From Haliea sp. (GTDB taxonomy: Bacteria > Pseudomonadota > Gammaproteobacteria > Pseudomonadales > Halieaceae), in the NCBI GenBank assembly GCA_024642245.1, contig JAHEBM010000010.1, positions 1 to 64,000 on the forward strand: 64,000 nucleotides of DNA, written 5' to 3'. Under the pieces are notes generated by a model. That model was not told where the DNA came from. It ran no database searches and saw nothing but the letters and a program-made list of their open reading frames with translations. The position numbers and the translations under genes are program-made. Below, piece by piece: positions 27,683 to 36,640 of this stretch (positions within the stretch are counted from its first letter, which is position 1; every line of letters starts with the position of its first letter).

Positions 27683-28486
27683 TTACTCGCCCTCCAGCAG
27701 CATATCCCGGCGGTAATCCGGCGCGGGATAATGAAAAGGTACGGGGCCATCGGGCAATCCCCGCAGGAACTGCTGGACCCGGGCGTCATCGCTCTTCATC
27801 ACGGCATCCGGCGTACCCTGGCCAATAATGCGCCCGTTGGCGAGCACGTACATGTAATCCGATATCGCCACGGTTTCGGCGATATCGTGGGAGACGATAA
27901 TGCAGGTGCATCCCATGGCCTGGTTGATGCGCCGGATCAGGTCGCGCAATACCCCTGCGAAAATCGGGTCCTGGCCAACAAAAGGCTCGTCGTACATGAT
28001 CAGCTCAGGATCCAGGATAATCGCCCTTGCCAGGGCTGCCCGGCGCGCCATGCCACCGGAGAGTTCTGCCGGCATCAGGTCCCTGGCGCCGCGCAATCCC
28101 ACCGCGTGCAGCTTCATAAGCACCAGGTCATGGATCATGCCTTCCGGCAATTGAGTATGCAGTCGCAAGGGAAAAGCGACATTCTCGTAAACGGAAAGAT
28201 CGGTGAATAGCGCCCCGGACTGGAACAGCATGCCCACCCGTTCGCGCGACACAAAAAGCTCACGGCGATTCAACCGGGTGATATCGACGCCGTCGATGTG
28301 AATGGAGCCGGAAGTGGGCCGCAACTGGCTGCCGATCAGGCGCAGCAGGGTCGTTTTACCGCAACCACTGGGACCCAGGATGGCGGTTATCCTGCCCTGC
28401 GGTATATCGATATCCAGGGAATCGAGAATCGCTCTCGATCCACGCTTGAAGCTCAAATCCCTGATTTCAATCCAGTTTGCTGCCAT
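27683..28486 (-). CDS. mlaF: Phospholipid transporter ATPase MlaF
   Basis: The 267-residue ABC ATPase has Walker A GPSGCGKTT, the signature LSGGMARRAALARAI, Walker B ELIMYDEPF and the switch His in VSHD. It is the first gene of mlaFEDCB. The promoter must lie in 28487-28705, shared with the divergent symporter gene. Confidence 0.95.
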   Translation of the reverse strand: MAANWIEIRDLSFKRGSRAILDSLDIDIPQGRITAILGPSGCGKTTLLRLIGSQLRPTSGSIHIDGVDITRLNRRELFVSRERVGMLFQSGALFTDLSVYENVAFPLRLHTQLPEGMIHDLVLMKLHAVGLRGARDLMPAELSGGMARRAALARAIILDPELIMYDEPFVGQDPIFAGVLRDLIRRINQAMGCTCIIVSHDIAETVAISDYMYVLANGRIIGQGTPDAVMKSDDARVQQFLRGLPDGPVPFHYPAPDYRRDMLLEGE

Positions 28487-28705
28487 AGGAACTTAGATGA
28501 CCCGGGTGGGAAATAGTTCTCCTTGCGACTCATTCATACAAATCGCCCGAAGCGACAGGAGGCAGACTGTACGCCGATTCAGCGCAAAAACGAATCCCCA
28601 TGGATCAATGATATGCCTTTTGCCCCGTCATCTACCCAGCGGGTTGGCACCCCGGCGGAGGCTGTGCGAGCATGGGCGCACAGCAATGATCATCCGGGTA
28701 ACGGC

Positions 28706-30238
28706 ATGGGCGTGATAAGGAACGTTTCACATGGACTGACGTGCGCGTTGATGTCCGCCGGCGCTCGCGCCGAGAGCTTCGACCAGCAGGTAGAGAGCCT
28801 GGTGCGGCCCCTGGCCAATGGACTGTCGGACATCGTTTTTTACAAGATCGACTTACTCGGCCAGGGTTTTCCGCTTATCGTCCTGTGGCTGGCGGCAGCC
28901 GCCCTGTTCTTTACCTTTTACCTCGGCTTCATCAATATCCGTGGCTTTGGCCTCGCACTGCGGCATGTGCGGGGACATTACCACGACCCCTCGGCCAACG
29001 GCGAAATTTCCCACTTCCAGGCAGTCGCTACCGCCGTGTCCGGCACCGTGGGCATCGGTAATATCGGGGGCGTGGCAGTGGCAATTGCCATCGGCGGCCC
29101 GGGTGCCGCCTTCTGGTTATTCGTCGCCGGCTTCCTGGCGATGTCCACCAAACTGGTGGAATGCACACTGGGGGTCAAGTACCGTCGTTACAACCCGGAC
29201 GGCTCCGTCTCGGGTGGTCCGATGTACTACCTGGAACACTACCTTTCCGCACGGGGGGCGCCTCGCTGGGGCAAGTTACTGGGTCGGTTTTACGCCCTGT
29301 CGCTGGTCATTGGCTGCCTGGGTATCGGCAATATGTTCCAGTCCAACCAGGCCTATGTACAGTTTGTGACCATCTCCGGTGGCGAGCAGAGCTTTTTCGC
29401 CGGGCGGGGCTGGCTGTTCGGCCTGTTGATAGCAGCGACCGTTGCGGTGGTCATTATTGGTGGCATCCGCTCCATCGCCCGGGTCGCCGCGCATATCGTG
29501 CCCTTTATGGGCATCCTGTACGTCATTTGCGCGCTGGTCGTTATCGGCATGAGCGTCGAGCACCTGCCCGCGGCGATCGCCCTGATATGGAATAACGCCT
29601 TCGCGGCGGACAGCGTGACCGGCGGTATGGTGGGGGCGATCATCGTCGGCTTCCAGCGGGCCCTGTTCTCCAACGAGGCAGGCATCGGCTCGGCCTCTAT
29701 CGCGCACAGCGCAGTACAAACCGACGAGCCCGCCTCCGAGGGCCTGGTGTCACTGCTGGAACCGTTTATCGATACGGTGGTTATCTGCACCCTGAGTTCC
29801 CTGGTGATCATCACTACCGCCTATCCCAACGGCCTGATGGACAGCGGCCTGGAGGGCATTGCCCTGACATCGGCCGCGTTTGCACACCACTTCAGCTGGG
29901 CCCCCTACCCCCTGGCACTGGCGGCCCTGCTGTTTGCCTTCTCGACCAGTATCTCCTGGTCCTACTACGGGCTGAAGGGGTGGACCTACCTGTTTGGCGA
30001 AGGCGCCTCGACGCAGATGCTGTTCAAGGCGATATTTTGCGCCTTTATCGCACTGGGCTGCATGATCCAGCTGTCTGCGGTACTGGATTTCTCCGATGCC
30101 ATGGTTTTTCTTATCGCCATCCCCAACATACTCGGCCTGTACCTGTTTGCACCGGAAGTCAAACGGGAAGTGAACGGCTATATCCGTCGGGTAAAGTCCG
30201 GTAAGGTCCAGACCAACGCCGAACTGACCAATGGGTAA
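28706..30238 (+). CDS. Alanine/glycine:sodium symporter (AGCS family)
   Basis: A roughly 510-residue inner-membrane transporter with the AGCS motifs HFQAVATAVSGTVGIGNIGGVA, GPGAAFWLFVAGFLAMSTKLVECTLGVKYR, GGPMYYLEHYL and GFQRALFSNEAGIGSASIAHSA, which import alanine or glycine with Na+. About ten membrane helices are visible. The start is uncertain: 28706 is used because it precedes a weak leader-like segment, but 28751 or an upstream ATG at 28613 cannot be ruled out and no good ribosome site is visible. It is divergent from mlaF and converges with the dioxygenase gene, with 9 bases between stops. Confidence 0.88.
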   Translation: MGVIRNVSHGLTCALMSAGARAESFDQQVESLVRPLANGLSDIVFYKIDLLGQGFPLIVLWLAAAALFFTFYLGFINIRGFGLALRHVRGHYHDPSANGEISHFQAVATAVSGTVGIGNIGGVAVAIAIGGPGAAFWLFVAGFLAMSTKLVECTLGVKYRRYNPDGSVSGGPMYYLEHYLSARGAPRWGKLLGRFYALSLVIGCLGIGNMFQSNQAYVQFVTISGGEQSFFAGRGWLFGLLIAATVAVVIIGGIRSIARVAAHIVPFMGILYVICALVVIGMSVEHLPAAIALIWNNAFAADSVTGGMVGAIIVGFQRALFSNEAGIGSASIAHSAVQTDEPASEGLVSLLEPFIDTVVICTLSSLVIITTAYPNGLMDSGLEGIALTSAAFAHHFSWAPYPLALAALLFAFSTSISWSYYGLKGWTYLFGEGASTQMLFKAIFCAFIALGCMIQLSAVLDFSDAMVFLIAIPNILGLYLFAPEVKREVNGYIRRVKSGKVQTNAELTNG

Positions 30239-30247
30239 AGACAGCCA

Positions 30248-31072
30248 CTAATAGGGTTTGTCTCCATCGATGGTAATGCGTTGCAGGCGCCGGTGTGCGG
30301 GGAAGTAATCATTGATAGGTTTGTGCTGTGTGCTGCGATTGTCCCAGATGGCGATACTGTCGGGCTGCCACTGGAATCGACAGGTATATTCAGGCGTGGT
30401 GACGTGCCGGAACAAAAACTGTAGCAGGGCCTCGCTCTCAGCCCGGGGCAGGCCCTCGATATGAGTGGTGAACAGGCTGTTGACGAAGATGACTTTCTTG
30501 CCAGTTTCCGGGTGGGTGCGAATGACAGGGTGTCGCACCGGTGGATTGGCTGCCACGGCGTCCGCCAGCCGCTCCCGCCCACCGGGCTCCGCCAGGCTTT
30601 CCTTGAACCCGTGGGCAAAATCGTGAACCGCAGTCAGTCCGCCAAGCAGTGCCTGCATGGGCGCTGACAGGCCATTATAGGCCGCTGTCATGCTGGCCCA
30701 GAGGGTATCGCCACCCCTGGGCGGGATAATGACAGAGCGCAGAACCGTCCCCATGGGCGGATGCTGGCGGAAGGTCATGTCCGAGTGCCACATTTCTATC
30801 TTGGTCGGTTTTTCGGGCGTGCTTTCCAGGATGGTCACTTCCGGAAAACCTTCTACCGTCTCGTAGGCAGGGTGGGTTTGCAGCGGCCCGAACGACAGCG
30901 CCAGCGCCCTCTGCCTGGCGGGGTCTATAGCCTGGTCGCGAAAAAAAATCACCTCGTACTCGTTAAGCAGCTTGCGTATCTCGCGCTGATCCGCGGCGGT
31001 GAGCTCACGCGACAGATCCAGACCGTGTATTTCTGCGCCCAGCGCGCCCGCCATGGGTTTGATATCAAGCAT
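30248..31072 (-). CDS. TauD/TfdA-family alpha-ketoglutarate Fe(II) dioxygenase
   Basis: The 274-residue enzyme carries the facial triad His96, Asp98 (WHSDMTF) and distal His250 (WDNRSTQHKPINDY), and the 2-oxoglutarate-binding arginine in HRRLQRITI. The family hydroxylates taurine, 2,4-D, alkyl sulfates and similar compounds. No sulfonate transporter is nearby, so the substrate is unknown. The start at 31072 (MLDIKPMAGALG) fits the family's N-terminus; a reading from 31105 starts in the palindrome. It is divergent from the asparaginase gene. Confidence 0.88.
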   Translation of the reverse strand: MLDIKPMAGALGAEIHGLDLSRELTAADQREIRKLLNEYEVIFFRDQAIDPARQRALALSFGPLQTHPAYETVEGFPEVTILESTPEKPTKIEMWHSDMTFRQHPPMGTVLRSVIIPPRGGDTLWASMTAAYNGLSAPMQALLGGLTAVHDFAHGFKESLAEPGGRERLADAVAANPPVRHPVIRTHPETGKKVIFVNSLFTTHIEGLPRAESEALLQFLFRHVTTPEYTCRFQWQPDSIAIWDNRSTQHKPINDYFPAHRRLQRITIDGDKPY

Positions 31073-31104
31073 AGTGTCGTTCCAATTCCGGCATTCTCCG
31101 GACA

Positions 31105-31122
31105 CTGACAGTGCACTGTCAG
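31105..31122. promoter_or_regulatory. 18-bp perfect palindrome overlapping the asparaginase -35 region (candidate operator)
   Basis: CTGACAGTG followed directly by CACTGTCAG is a gapless perfect palindrome between the divergent dioxygenase and asparaginase genes. Its right edge covers the expected -35 position for the TATAAT at 31140-31145, so a bound protein would block or position RNA polymerase. Confidence 0.55.
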
Positions 31123-31139
31123 ACGCCGCACAAGCCGCC

Positions 31140-31145
31140 TATAAT
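31140..31145 (+). promoter_or_regulatory. Consensus -10 box (TATAAT) for the asparaginase / hydrolase pair
   Basis: TATAAT lies 35 bases before the ATG at 31181. The sequence 17 bases upstream, TGTCAG, is only a weak -35 and is part of the palindrome, which suggests that regulator binding sets promoter strength. Confidence 0.5.
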
Positions 31146-31180
31146 AGCACCGAGCCCTTTTACACCGAAATGTCCTGCCA

Positions 31181-31669
31181 ATGAAATTACACATCATCAC
31201 TACCGGTGGCACCATCGACAAGATTTACTTCGACGCCAAGAGTGATTACCAGGTAGGCGACCCGGTGATCGGCGCGCTGCTGCGCAAGATGGCAGTGGGA
31301 TTCCCCTTTACCGTGGAGTCCGCCATGCGCAAGGACAGCCTGGATATGACGGACGAGGATCGCAAGCTGATCCGCCGGCTCGCCCGTGACTGCGCCGAGG
31401 ATTGTGTGCTGATTACGCACGGCACCGATGGCATGGTCGCCACCGCCATGGCCCTGCAAGGTATCGAGGAAAAACGGATCGTGCTCACCGGGGCGCTGCA
31501 GCCGGCGGCCTTTGCCGAAAGCGATGCCATCTTCAATATCGGTTGCGCTATCGGAGCGGTACAAAGCAAGCCTCCGGGAGTCTATATTGCGATGAACGGG
31601 GAAGTATTCGATGCCGACCGGGTGCGTAAAAACGTGTCCGCGAATCGCTTCGAACACCAGGTGCCGTAA
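31181..31669 (+). CDS. Single-domain asparaginase-like protein
   Basis: The 162-residue protein contains only the N-terminal asparaginase domain: HIITTGGTIDK (first catalytic Thr loop) and LITHGTDGMVATAM (second Thr-Asp motif). Normal L-asparaginases have about 330 residues with a second domain. The stop at 31667-31669 overlaps the next start (TAATG), so this is a complete short gene and not a truncation by frameshift. Short versions like this occur as a family of their own; whether they hydrolyse asparagine is not known to me. Confidence 0.8.
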   Translation: MKLHIITTGGTIDKIYFDAKSDYQVGDPVIGALLRKMAVGFPFTVESAMRKDSLDMTDEDRKLIRRLARDCAEDCVLITHGTDGMVATAMALQGIEEKRIVLTGALQPAAFAESDAIFNIGCAIGAVQSKPPGVYIAMNGEVFDADRVRKNVSANRFEHQVP

Positions 31670-32559
31670 TGCCCTTCGAAGAACTACACCTGCGGCACAA
31701 GGAGCTGGAGTTCACCGCCCTGGCGCTCGGCCAGGGCCCCGTCGTGCTATGCCTGCACGGCTTCCCGGATAACGCGCGCTCGTACCGGCTGCAATTACCG
31801 GCGCTCGCCAGTGCCGGTTTCCGGGCTGTCAGCGTCACCCTGCGCGGCTATGAGCCGGGTTCCATTCCTGCAAATGGCGACTACACCCTGGATACCATCT
31901 CCCAGGACGTACTCGCCATGATCGATCAACTGACGGCAGACAAGGTCCACCTGATCGGCCATGACTGGGGCGCTGCGGTGGGTTTTACCGCGGCAGCCAG
32001 CGCACCGCAGCGTTTCAGCAGCCTGACCGCGATGGCGGTGCCGCACCCGGGCCGCTTCCTGACCGGGCTGGGCAGGCACCCCAGGCAGCTCGCCCTGTCC
32101 TGGTACATGTTGTTTTTCCAGCTCAGGGGCATCGCCGACCGGATCGTCATGCGCAAGGACTACCGCTTTATCCGCATGCTCTGGCGCCGGTGGAGCCCGG
32201 GCTGGGAGGCCCCTGAAACAGAATTGCAGGCAGTGATACGAGGCCTCGGGCAACCGGGGGTCACTGCTGCGAGCCTCGGCTACTACCGTGCGGCGCTCGC
32301 CCCGCGCTCTCTGCCGTTCTCTGCCACGGCCAGGAATCAGGCCCTGTTCAAGGTACCGGTACCCACCCTGGCACTGACCGGCGAAAATGACGGTTGTATC
32401 GCTACCGAAACATTCCAGTCCATGATGCACGAGGCAGATTTTCCCGCGGGCCTGGTCGTGAGGCAAATTGCCGGGGCCGGGCACTTCCTGCACCAGGAAC
32501 AGCCAGAGGCGGTAAACGCTATACTGCTGGAGTGGCTCGCGCGACATGAACCGGCTTGA
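31669..32559 (+). CDS. Alpha/beta hydrolase (epoxide hydrolase/haloalkane dehalogenase-like)
   Basis: The 296-residue enzyme has the oxyanion motif HGFPD at 30-34, the nucleophile loop GHDWGAAVG with Asp99, and the catalytic His near the end in GAGHFLHQEQPEAV. An Asp nucleophile points to an epoxide hydrolase or dehalogenase and not to a Ser esterase. The start overlaps the asparaginase-like stop by one base. Substrate unknown. Confidence 0.88.
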   Translation: MPFEELHLRHKELEFTALALGQGPVVLCLHGFPDNARSYRLQLPALASAGFRAVSVTLRGYEPGSIPANGDYTLDTISQDVLAMIDQLTADKVHLIGHDWGAAVGFTAAASAPQRFSSLTAMAVPHPGRFLTGLGRHPRQLALSWYMLFFQLRGIADRIVMRKDYRFIRMLWRRWSPGWEAPETELQAVIRGLGQPGVTAASLGYYRAALAPRSLPFSATARNQALFKVPVPTLALTGENDGCIATETFQSMMHEADFPAGLVVRQIAGAGHFLHQEQPEAVNAILLEWLARHEPA

Positions 32560-32672
32560 TCGCGCGGGTGAATAGCCCCGGCGAGGCACCGCGCCACTGT
32601 TGGAAATTCCACCCGCGGCAACACGGCACCCGATCGGGCGTCAGATAAGGCATTCCAGGAGAAGACTGGACA

Positions 32673-33701
32673 ATGAAAGCACTGGTAAAAAAGGAAGCCC
32701 GGCCGGGAATCTGGATGGAAGAGATTCCCGAACCCACTCCCGGCATCAACGATGTCCTGATCAAAGTGAAGCGCACCGCAATCTGCGGCACGGACATGCA
32801 TATCTACAACTGGGACAAGTGGGCGCAGGAGACGATTCCGGTGCCTATGGTGGTAGGCCACGAGTTCGTCGGTGAGATCGTCAAGGTGGGTTCGAACGTG
32901 ATCGACTTCCATCCTGGCCAGATCGTATCCGGTGAGGGCCACGTGGTCTGCGGGCGCTGCCGCAACTGCATGGCCGGGCGTCGACACCTGTGCGCATTCA
33001 CCAGCGGCATCGGCGTGAATCGTCCCGGGGCTTTCGCCGAATACCTGGTACTGCCCATGTCCAATGTATGGGAACACTCCGAGGGTATTGACCTGGACGT
33101 CGCCGCCCTGTTCGATCCTTTTGGCAATGCGGTGCACACCGCGCTGCAGTGGCCCCTGCTCGGGGAGGATGTGCTGATCACCGGGGCTGGGCCGATCGGC
33201 GCCATGGCGGCAGCGGTATGCAGGCACTCCGGGGCGCGCAACGTGGTCATCACCGATGTGATCGACGCCCGCCTTGCGCTGGCGGCAAAGCTGGGAGCCA
33301 CCCGTACCGTCAACGTCATGCGTGAAACACTCGCCGATGTGCAGAAGGAACTGCACATGACAGAGGGCTTCGATGTGGGGCTGGAGATGTCGGGTAACGG
33401 GCAGGCTTTCAATGACCTGCTGGACAATATGTGCCACGGCGGCAAAGTGTCGATACTGGGAATTCCCAGTGAGAACACCGCCATCGACTGGAACAAGGTG
33501 ATCTTCAATATGCTCACACTCAAGGGCATCTATGGCAGGGAGATGTACGAAACCTGGTACAAGATGTCCGTGATGATCGACTCCGGACTGGACATCTCCC
33601 CGGTGATCACGCATCGCATGGCTTACCGCGATTACCAGCAGGGTTTCGATGTCATGGCCAGCGGCGAGGCCAGCAAGGTCGTCCTCAACTGGGAAATATA
33701 G
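32673..33701 (+). CDS. tdh: L-threonine 3-dehydrogenase
   Basis: The 342-residue zinc enzyme oxidises threonine to 2-amino-3-ketobutyrate with NAD+. Catalytic zinc residues are in [15 protein letters not shown] and GHEFVGEIV, structural zinc cysteines in [15 protein letters not shown], and the Rossmann motif is [12 protein letters not shown]. It is followed after 10 bases by kbl, the second step. Its length matches the E. coli enzyme (341). Confidence 0.97.
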   Translation: MKALVKKEARPGIWMEEIPEPTPGINDVLIKVKRTAICGTDMHIYNWDKWAQETIPVPMVVGHEFVGEIVKVGSNVIDFHPGQIVSGEGHVVCGRCRNCMAGRRHLCAFTSGIGVNRPGAFAEYLVLPMSNVWEHSEGIDLDVAALFDPFGNAVHTALQWPLLGEDVLITGAGPIGAMAAAVCRHSGARNVVITDVIDARLALAAKLGATRTVNVMRETLADVQKELHMTEGFDVGLEMSGNGQAFNDLLDNMCHGGKVSILGIPSENTAIDWNKVIFNMLTLKGIYGREMYETWYKMSVMIDSGLDISPVITHRMAYRDYQQGFDVMASGEASKVVLNWEI

Positions 33702-33711
33702 GAGGCAGCGC

Positions 33712-34899
33712 GTGTACGCAAGATTCCAGGAATACGTTGCCGGCGAGCTGGCCAGTATCGACGCCGCCGGACTGACCAAGCGCGAGCGACTGATTACCGG
33801 CCCCCAGGGCGCCCACGTGGGCGTCGCCGGTGGCAGGCAGGTTCTGAACCTCTGCGCCAACAACTACCTGGGCCTCGCCCAGCATCCCCTGGTAAACGCG
33901 GCGGCGGCCCAGGGCCTTCACGACTGGGGATATGGCATGGCATCAGTGCGCTTCATCTGTGGCACCCAGACGCTGCACAAGCAGCTCGAAGAAAGCCTCA
34001 GCCGTTTCCTGGGTACCCAGGACACCATCCTTTACCCCTCCTGTTTCGATGCCAACGGCGGCCTGTTCGAAACCCTGCTGGGAGCGGAAGACGCGGTGAT
34101 CTCCGATGAACTCAACCACGCCAGCATCATCGACGGCATCCGGCTGTGCAAGGCAAGTCGCTATCGCTACCGGAACAACGACATGGCTGACCTGGAAGCG
34201 CAGTTGCAGGCGGCCGACGCGGCGGGGGCACGCTTCAAACTGATCAGCACCGACGGCGTGTTTTCCATGGACGGCTATATCGCCAGGCTCGACGAGATCT
34301 GCGCACTGGCCGACAAATACGGCGCGCTAGTCCATTTCGATGACTGCCATGCCACGGGCTTCATCGGTGCCAGCGGCAAGGGCACCCACGAATTGCGAGC
34401 TTGCATGGACCGGGTGGATATCATTACCGGCACACTGGGCAAGGCCCTTGGGGGAGCCAGCGGCGGCTATACCGCGGCGCGCAGGGAGATCGTCGCCCTG
34501 TTGCGCCAGCGCTCGCGGCCCTACCTGTTCTCCAACACCGTGGCGCCACCGGTGGTCGCGGGTGCCATCAAGGCCATCGAGCTGGTCAACGAGGCACCAC
34601 AGCTGCGCGACAGGCTGAGGCACAACACAGCAGTATTTCGCGAGGGCCTTGCAGGACTGGGCTTTGAATTGCTGCCGGGCGAGCACCCGATCGTGCCAGT
34701 CATGTTGCACGATGCGAGCCGGGCCGCAAAATTTGCTGAAGCAGTGCTGGAAAACGGTGTTTACGTCGTGGCGTTTTCCTTCCCGGTGGTACCACAGGGC
34801 AAGGCCCGCATCCGTACCCAGATGTCGGCCGCTCTCAGCGATGACGATATCGCCCTGGCTCTGGCGGCATTCGCCAGGGCAAAGGAAAAGACGCTATAG
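33712..34899 (+). CDS. kbl: Glycine C-acetyltransferase (2-amino-3-ketobutyrate CoA ligase)
   Basis: The 395-residue PLP enzyme splits 2-amino-3-ketobutyrate with CoA into glycine and acetyl-CoA. The PLP lysine is in [15 protein letters not shown], and FDDCHATGF and [10 protein letters not shown] are family motifs. The start is GTG at 33712 with AGGAGG 7 bases upstream; an ATG at 33649 would lie inside tdh. Its TAG stop shares the palindrome CTATAG with the stop of the convergent flavin oxidoreductase gene, so the two genes overlap by six bases. Confidence 0.96.
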   Translation: MYARFQEYVAGELASIDAAGLTKRERLITGPQGAHVGVAGGRQVLNLCANNYLGLAQHPLVNAAAAQGLHDWGYGMASVRFICGTQTLHKQLEESLSRFLGTQDTILYPSCFDANGGLFETLLGAEDAVISDELNHASIIDGIRLCKASRYRYRNNDMADLEAQLQAADAAGARFKLISTDGVFSMDGYIARLDEICALADKYGALVHFDDCHATGFIGASGKGTHELRACMDRVDIITGTLGKALGGASGGYTAARREIVALLRQRSRPYLFSNTVAPPVVAGAIKAIELVNEAPQLRDRLRHNTAVFREGLAGLGFELLPGEHPIVPVMLHDASRAAKFAEAVLENGVYVVAFSFPVVPQGKARIRTQMSAALSDDDIALALAAFARAKEKTL

Positions 34900-35970
34900 G
34901 CCGCGCGACACCTCATCCAGGGCCGGGTAGTCGCTATAGCCCTGCGCACCACCGGCGTATAAGGTCCCGGGATCGAAGTCAGCCAGTGCCGCCTTCTGGC
35001 GGAAGCGTGCCACCAGGTCGGGGTTGGCAATAAAGGGGCGGCCGAACGACACCGCCGCCGCCTCGCCACCGCTGATCACGGCGTTGGCCTCGTCCAGATC
35101 GTAACTGTCATTCACCACCAGGCGGTCGCCAAAGAAGCGTTTGCCCAGGGCGATATTGTCCACCTTCCGATTCGGCATGCGGATGACATGGAGATAGGCC
35201 AGGTCCAGCTGCGACGCCTGCTGCAACAGGTATTCGAAGGTTTCCTGGGGTTTGTCATCCTTCAGGTCGTTGAACGGATTATCCGGGCAGATGCGCATAC
35301 CGACCCTTGCGGCGCCATCTACCGAGGCCATGGCGGCCAGGGTCTCCAGTGCAAAGCGACAGCGATTCTGCACGCTGCCGCCGTAATCGTCATCGCGCTG
35401 GTTGGTGCCGGTGGAGAGAAACTGCGCCGGCAGGTAACCGCTGGTGCAATGCAGCTCGACCCCGTCAAAACCAGCGGCGTAGGCGTTGGCCGTCGCCCGG
35501 CGGTAGTCCGAGATAACCCAGGCGATCTCCCCGGTGCGCAGTGCCCGTGGCGTGTCGAAGGGTACCATGCCCGACTGGTCGCTATAGATCTCGCCGCGGG
35601 CGGCAATGGCAGACGGGGCCACGGTCTCGGCACCCTCGGGCTTATTGAGGTGGCTGGACACCCGGCCCACGTGCATCAACTGCGCAACAATCTTTCCACC
35701 CGCCGCGTGCACCGCCTTTGTGACCCGGGACCAGGCCGCTACCTGGGCATCGTTGAACAACCCCGGCGTACGACAGTAGCCCAGGCCGGCTGCGCTGGGC
35801 GCAATGCCCTCTGATACGATCAGGCCGGCCCCCGCGCGCTGGGCATAATAGTCAACCATCATGTCAGTGGGTACGGCGTCAATGTCCGCGCGACTGCGCG
35901 TCATGGGTGCCATTACCACGCGGTTTGCCAGCTGCAGCCGGCCCAGCGTTACACTCGAGAAAATGTCCAT
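34894..35970 (-). CDS. Old yellow enzyme-type NADH:flavin oxidoreductase (alkene reductase)
   Basis: The 358-residue FMN barrel reduces activated C=C bonds. [16 protein letters not shown] and [14 protein letters not shown] are family motifs. In the active site [16 protein letters not shown] the first substrate-binding His is present but the second position, usually Asn or His, is Ser. GGAAGAAG lies before the ATG. It is the last gene of a probable operon SDR (36641) - SnoaL-like (36008) - this gene. Confidence 0.9.
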   Translation of the reverse strand: MDIFSSVTLGRLQLANRVVMAPMTRSRADIDAVPTDMMVDYYAQRAGAGLIVSEGIAPSAAGLGYCRTPGLFNDAQVAAWSRVTKAVHAAGGKIVAQLMHVGRVSSHLNKPEGAETVAPSAIAARGEIYSDQSGMVPFDTPRALRTGEIAWVISDYRRATANAYAAGFDGVELHCTSGYLPAQFLSTGTNQRDDDYGGSVQNRCRFALETLAAMASVDGAARVGMRICPDNPFNDLKDDKPQETFEYLLQQASQLDLAYLHVIRMPNRKVDNIALGKRFFGDRLVVNDSYDLDEANAVISGGEAAAVSFGRPFIANPDLVARFRQKAALADFDPGTLYAGGAQGYSDYPALDEVSRGL

Positions 35971-36007
35971 ATCTTCTTCCTGTTGCGGATTAAGCTGTCA
36001 GGCATCA

Positions 36008-36631
36008 TCAGCGGACCCGGATTTTCGGCTCGGCCGCGCCCCGGCGCATGGTTGTCAGGAACTGGTCCAGTGGCGCTGGTGCAGCCACTTCCGGTTCATC
36101 GCTGTGGGGCGGGTTGCTCCAGAAATCATCCCAGGAAGGCCAGAGGTCGTGGTAAGCGCCGTCATAGGGATCGCGATCGGGCCAGCGCATTTTCTTGTCG
36201 CCCACCGGCGGCTTGTTGAGATCGGTGGCATACCAGTAACACGGCAGCCTGCGTCGAAAATACCAGCGACCGTCGATACGCTCGTAATTATCCCAGTACA
36301 GCATCTGCATAATGACCCATTCGTCCCCGGTTTCGTGCTCATTCTTGGAGTACACCACGCCGTGGGCATGGTCCGGGTCATCGAACTCGATCACATGATT
36401 GCCTATATGGTGCGAGGTGCCGGTGAACTGCAGGCGCAGGGTGTCATCAAGCCAGCGCTTCAGGTGCGCACGCCCCACCTGCTCGCGGCTCACGCGGATA
36501 TCCGGCGCAAACAGGTTCACGTGGGCGTCCATGTCGCGCATGTCCAGCGACAGCGCGTATTTGGCCGGTAACTGGCGTATCTCGTCCAGCGACTCCAGTC
36601 GGTCGATCCTTGCCAGCAGTTCCTCGTTCAT
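36008..36631 (-). CDS. SnoaL-like / NTF2-fold protein
   Basis: The 207-residue protein has the NTF2-like layout: an N-terminal helix EIRQLPAKYALSLDMRDMDAHVNLFAPDI, a strand with THHIGNHVIEF-type sequence, and a Trp-rich C-terminal half (WPSWDDFW). Members are small hydroxylases, cyclases, isomerases or dioxygenase beta-like subunits that act in polyketide, steroid or aromatic metabolism. AGGA lies 7 bases before the ATG at 36631 (an ATG 6 bases earlier is also possible). It sits between an SDR and an alkene reductase, which supports a role on the same substrate. No catalytic residues can be assigned. Confidence 0.75.
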   Translation of the reverse strand: MNEELLARIDRLESLDEIRQLPAKYALSLDMRDMDAHVNLFAPDIRVSREQVGRAHLKRWLDDTLRLQFTGTSHHIGNHVIEFDDPDHAHGVVYSKNEHETGDEWVIMQMLYWDNYERIDGRWYFRRRLPCYWYATDLNKPPVGDKKMRWPDRDPYDGAYHDLWPSWDDFWSNPPHSDEPEVAAPAPLDQFLTTMRRGAAEPKIRVR

Positions 36632-36640
36632 CACCATGTC

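Noticed and set aside
32337-33863. 508-residue minus-strand reading opposite tdh
   Set aside because: It is antisense to tdh and parts of its neighbours and shows no protein family features; long antisense frames are common in GC-rich DNA.
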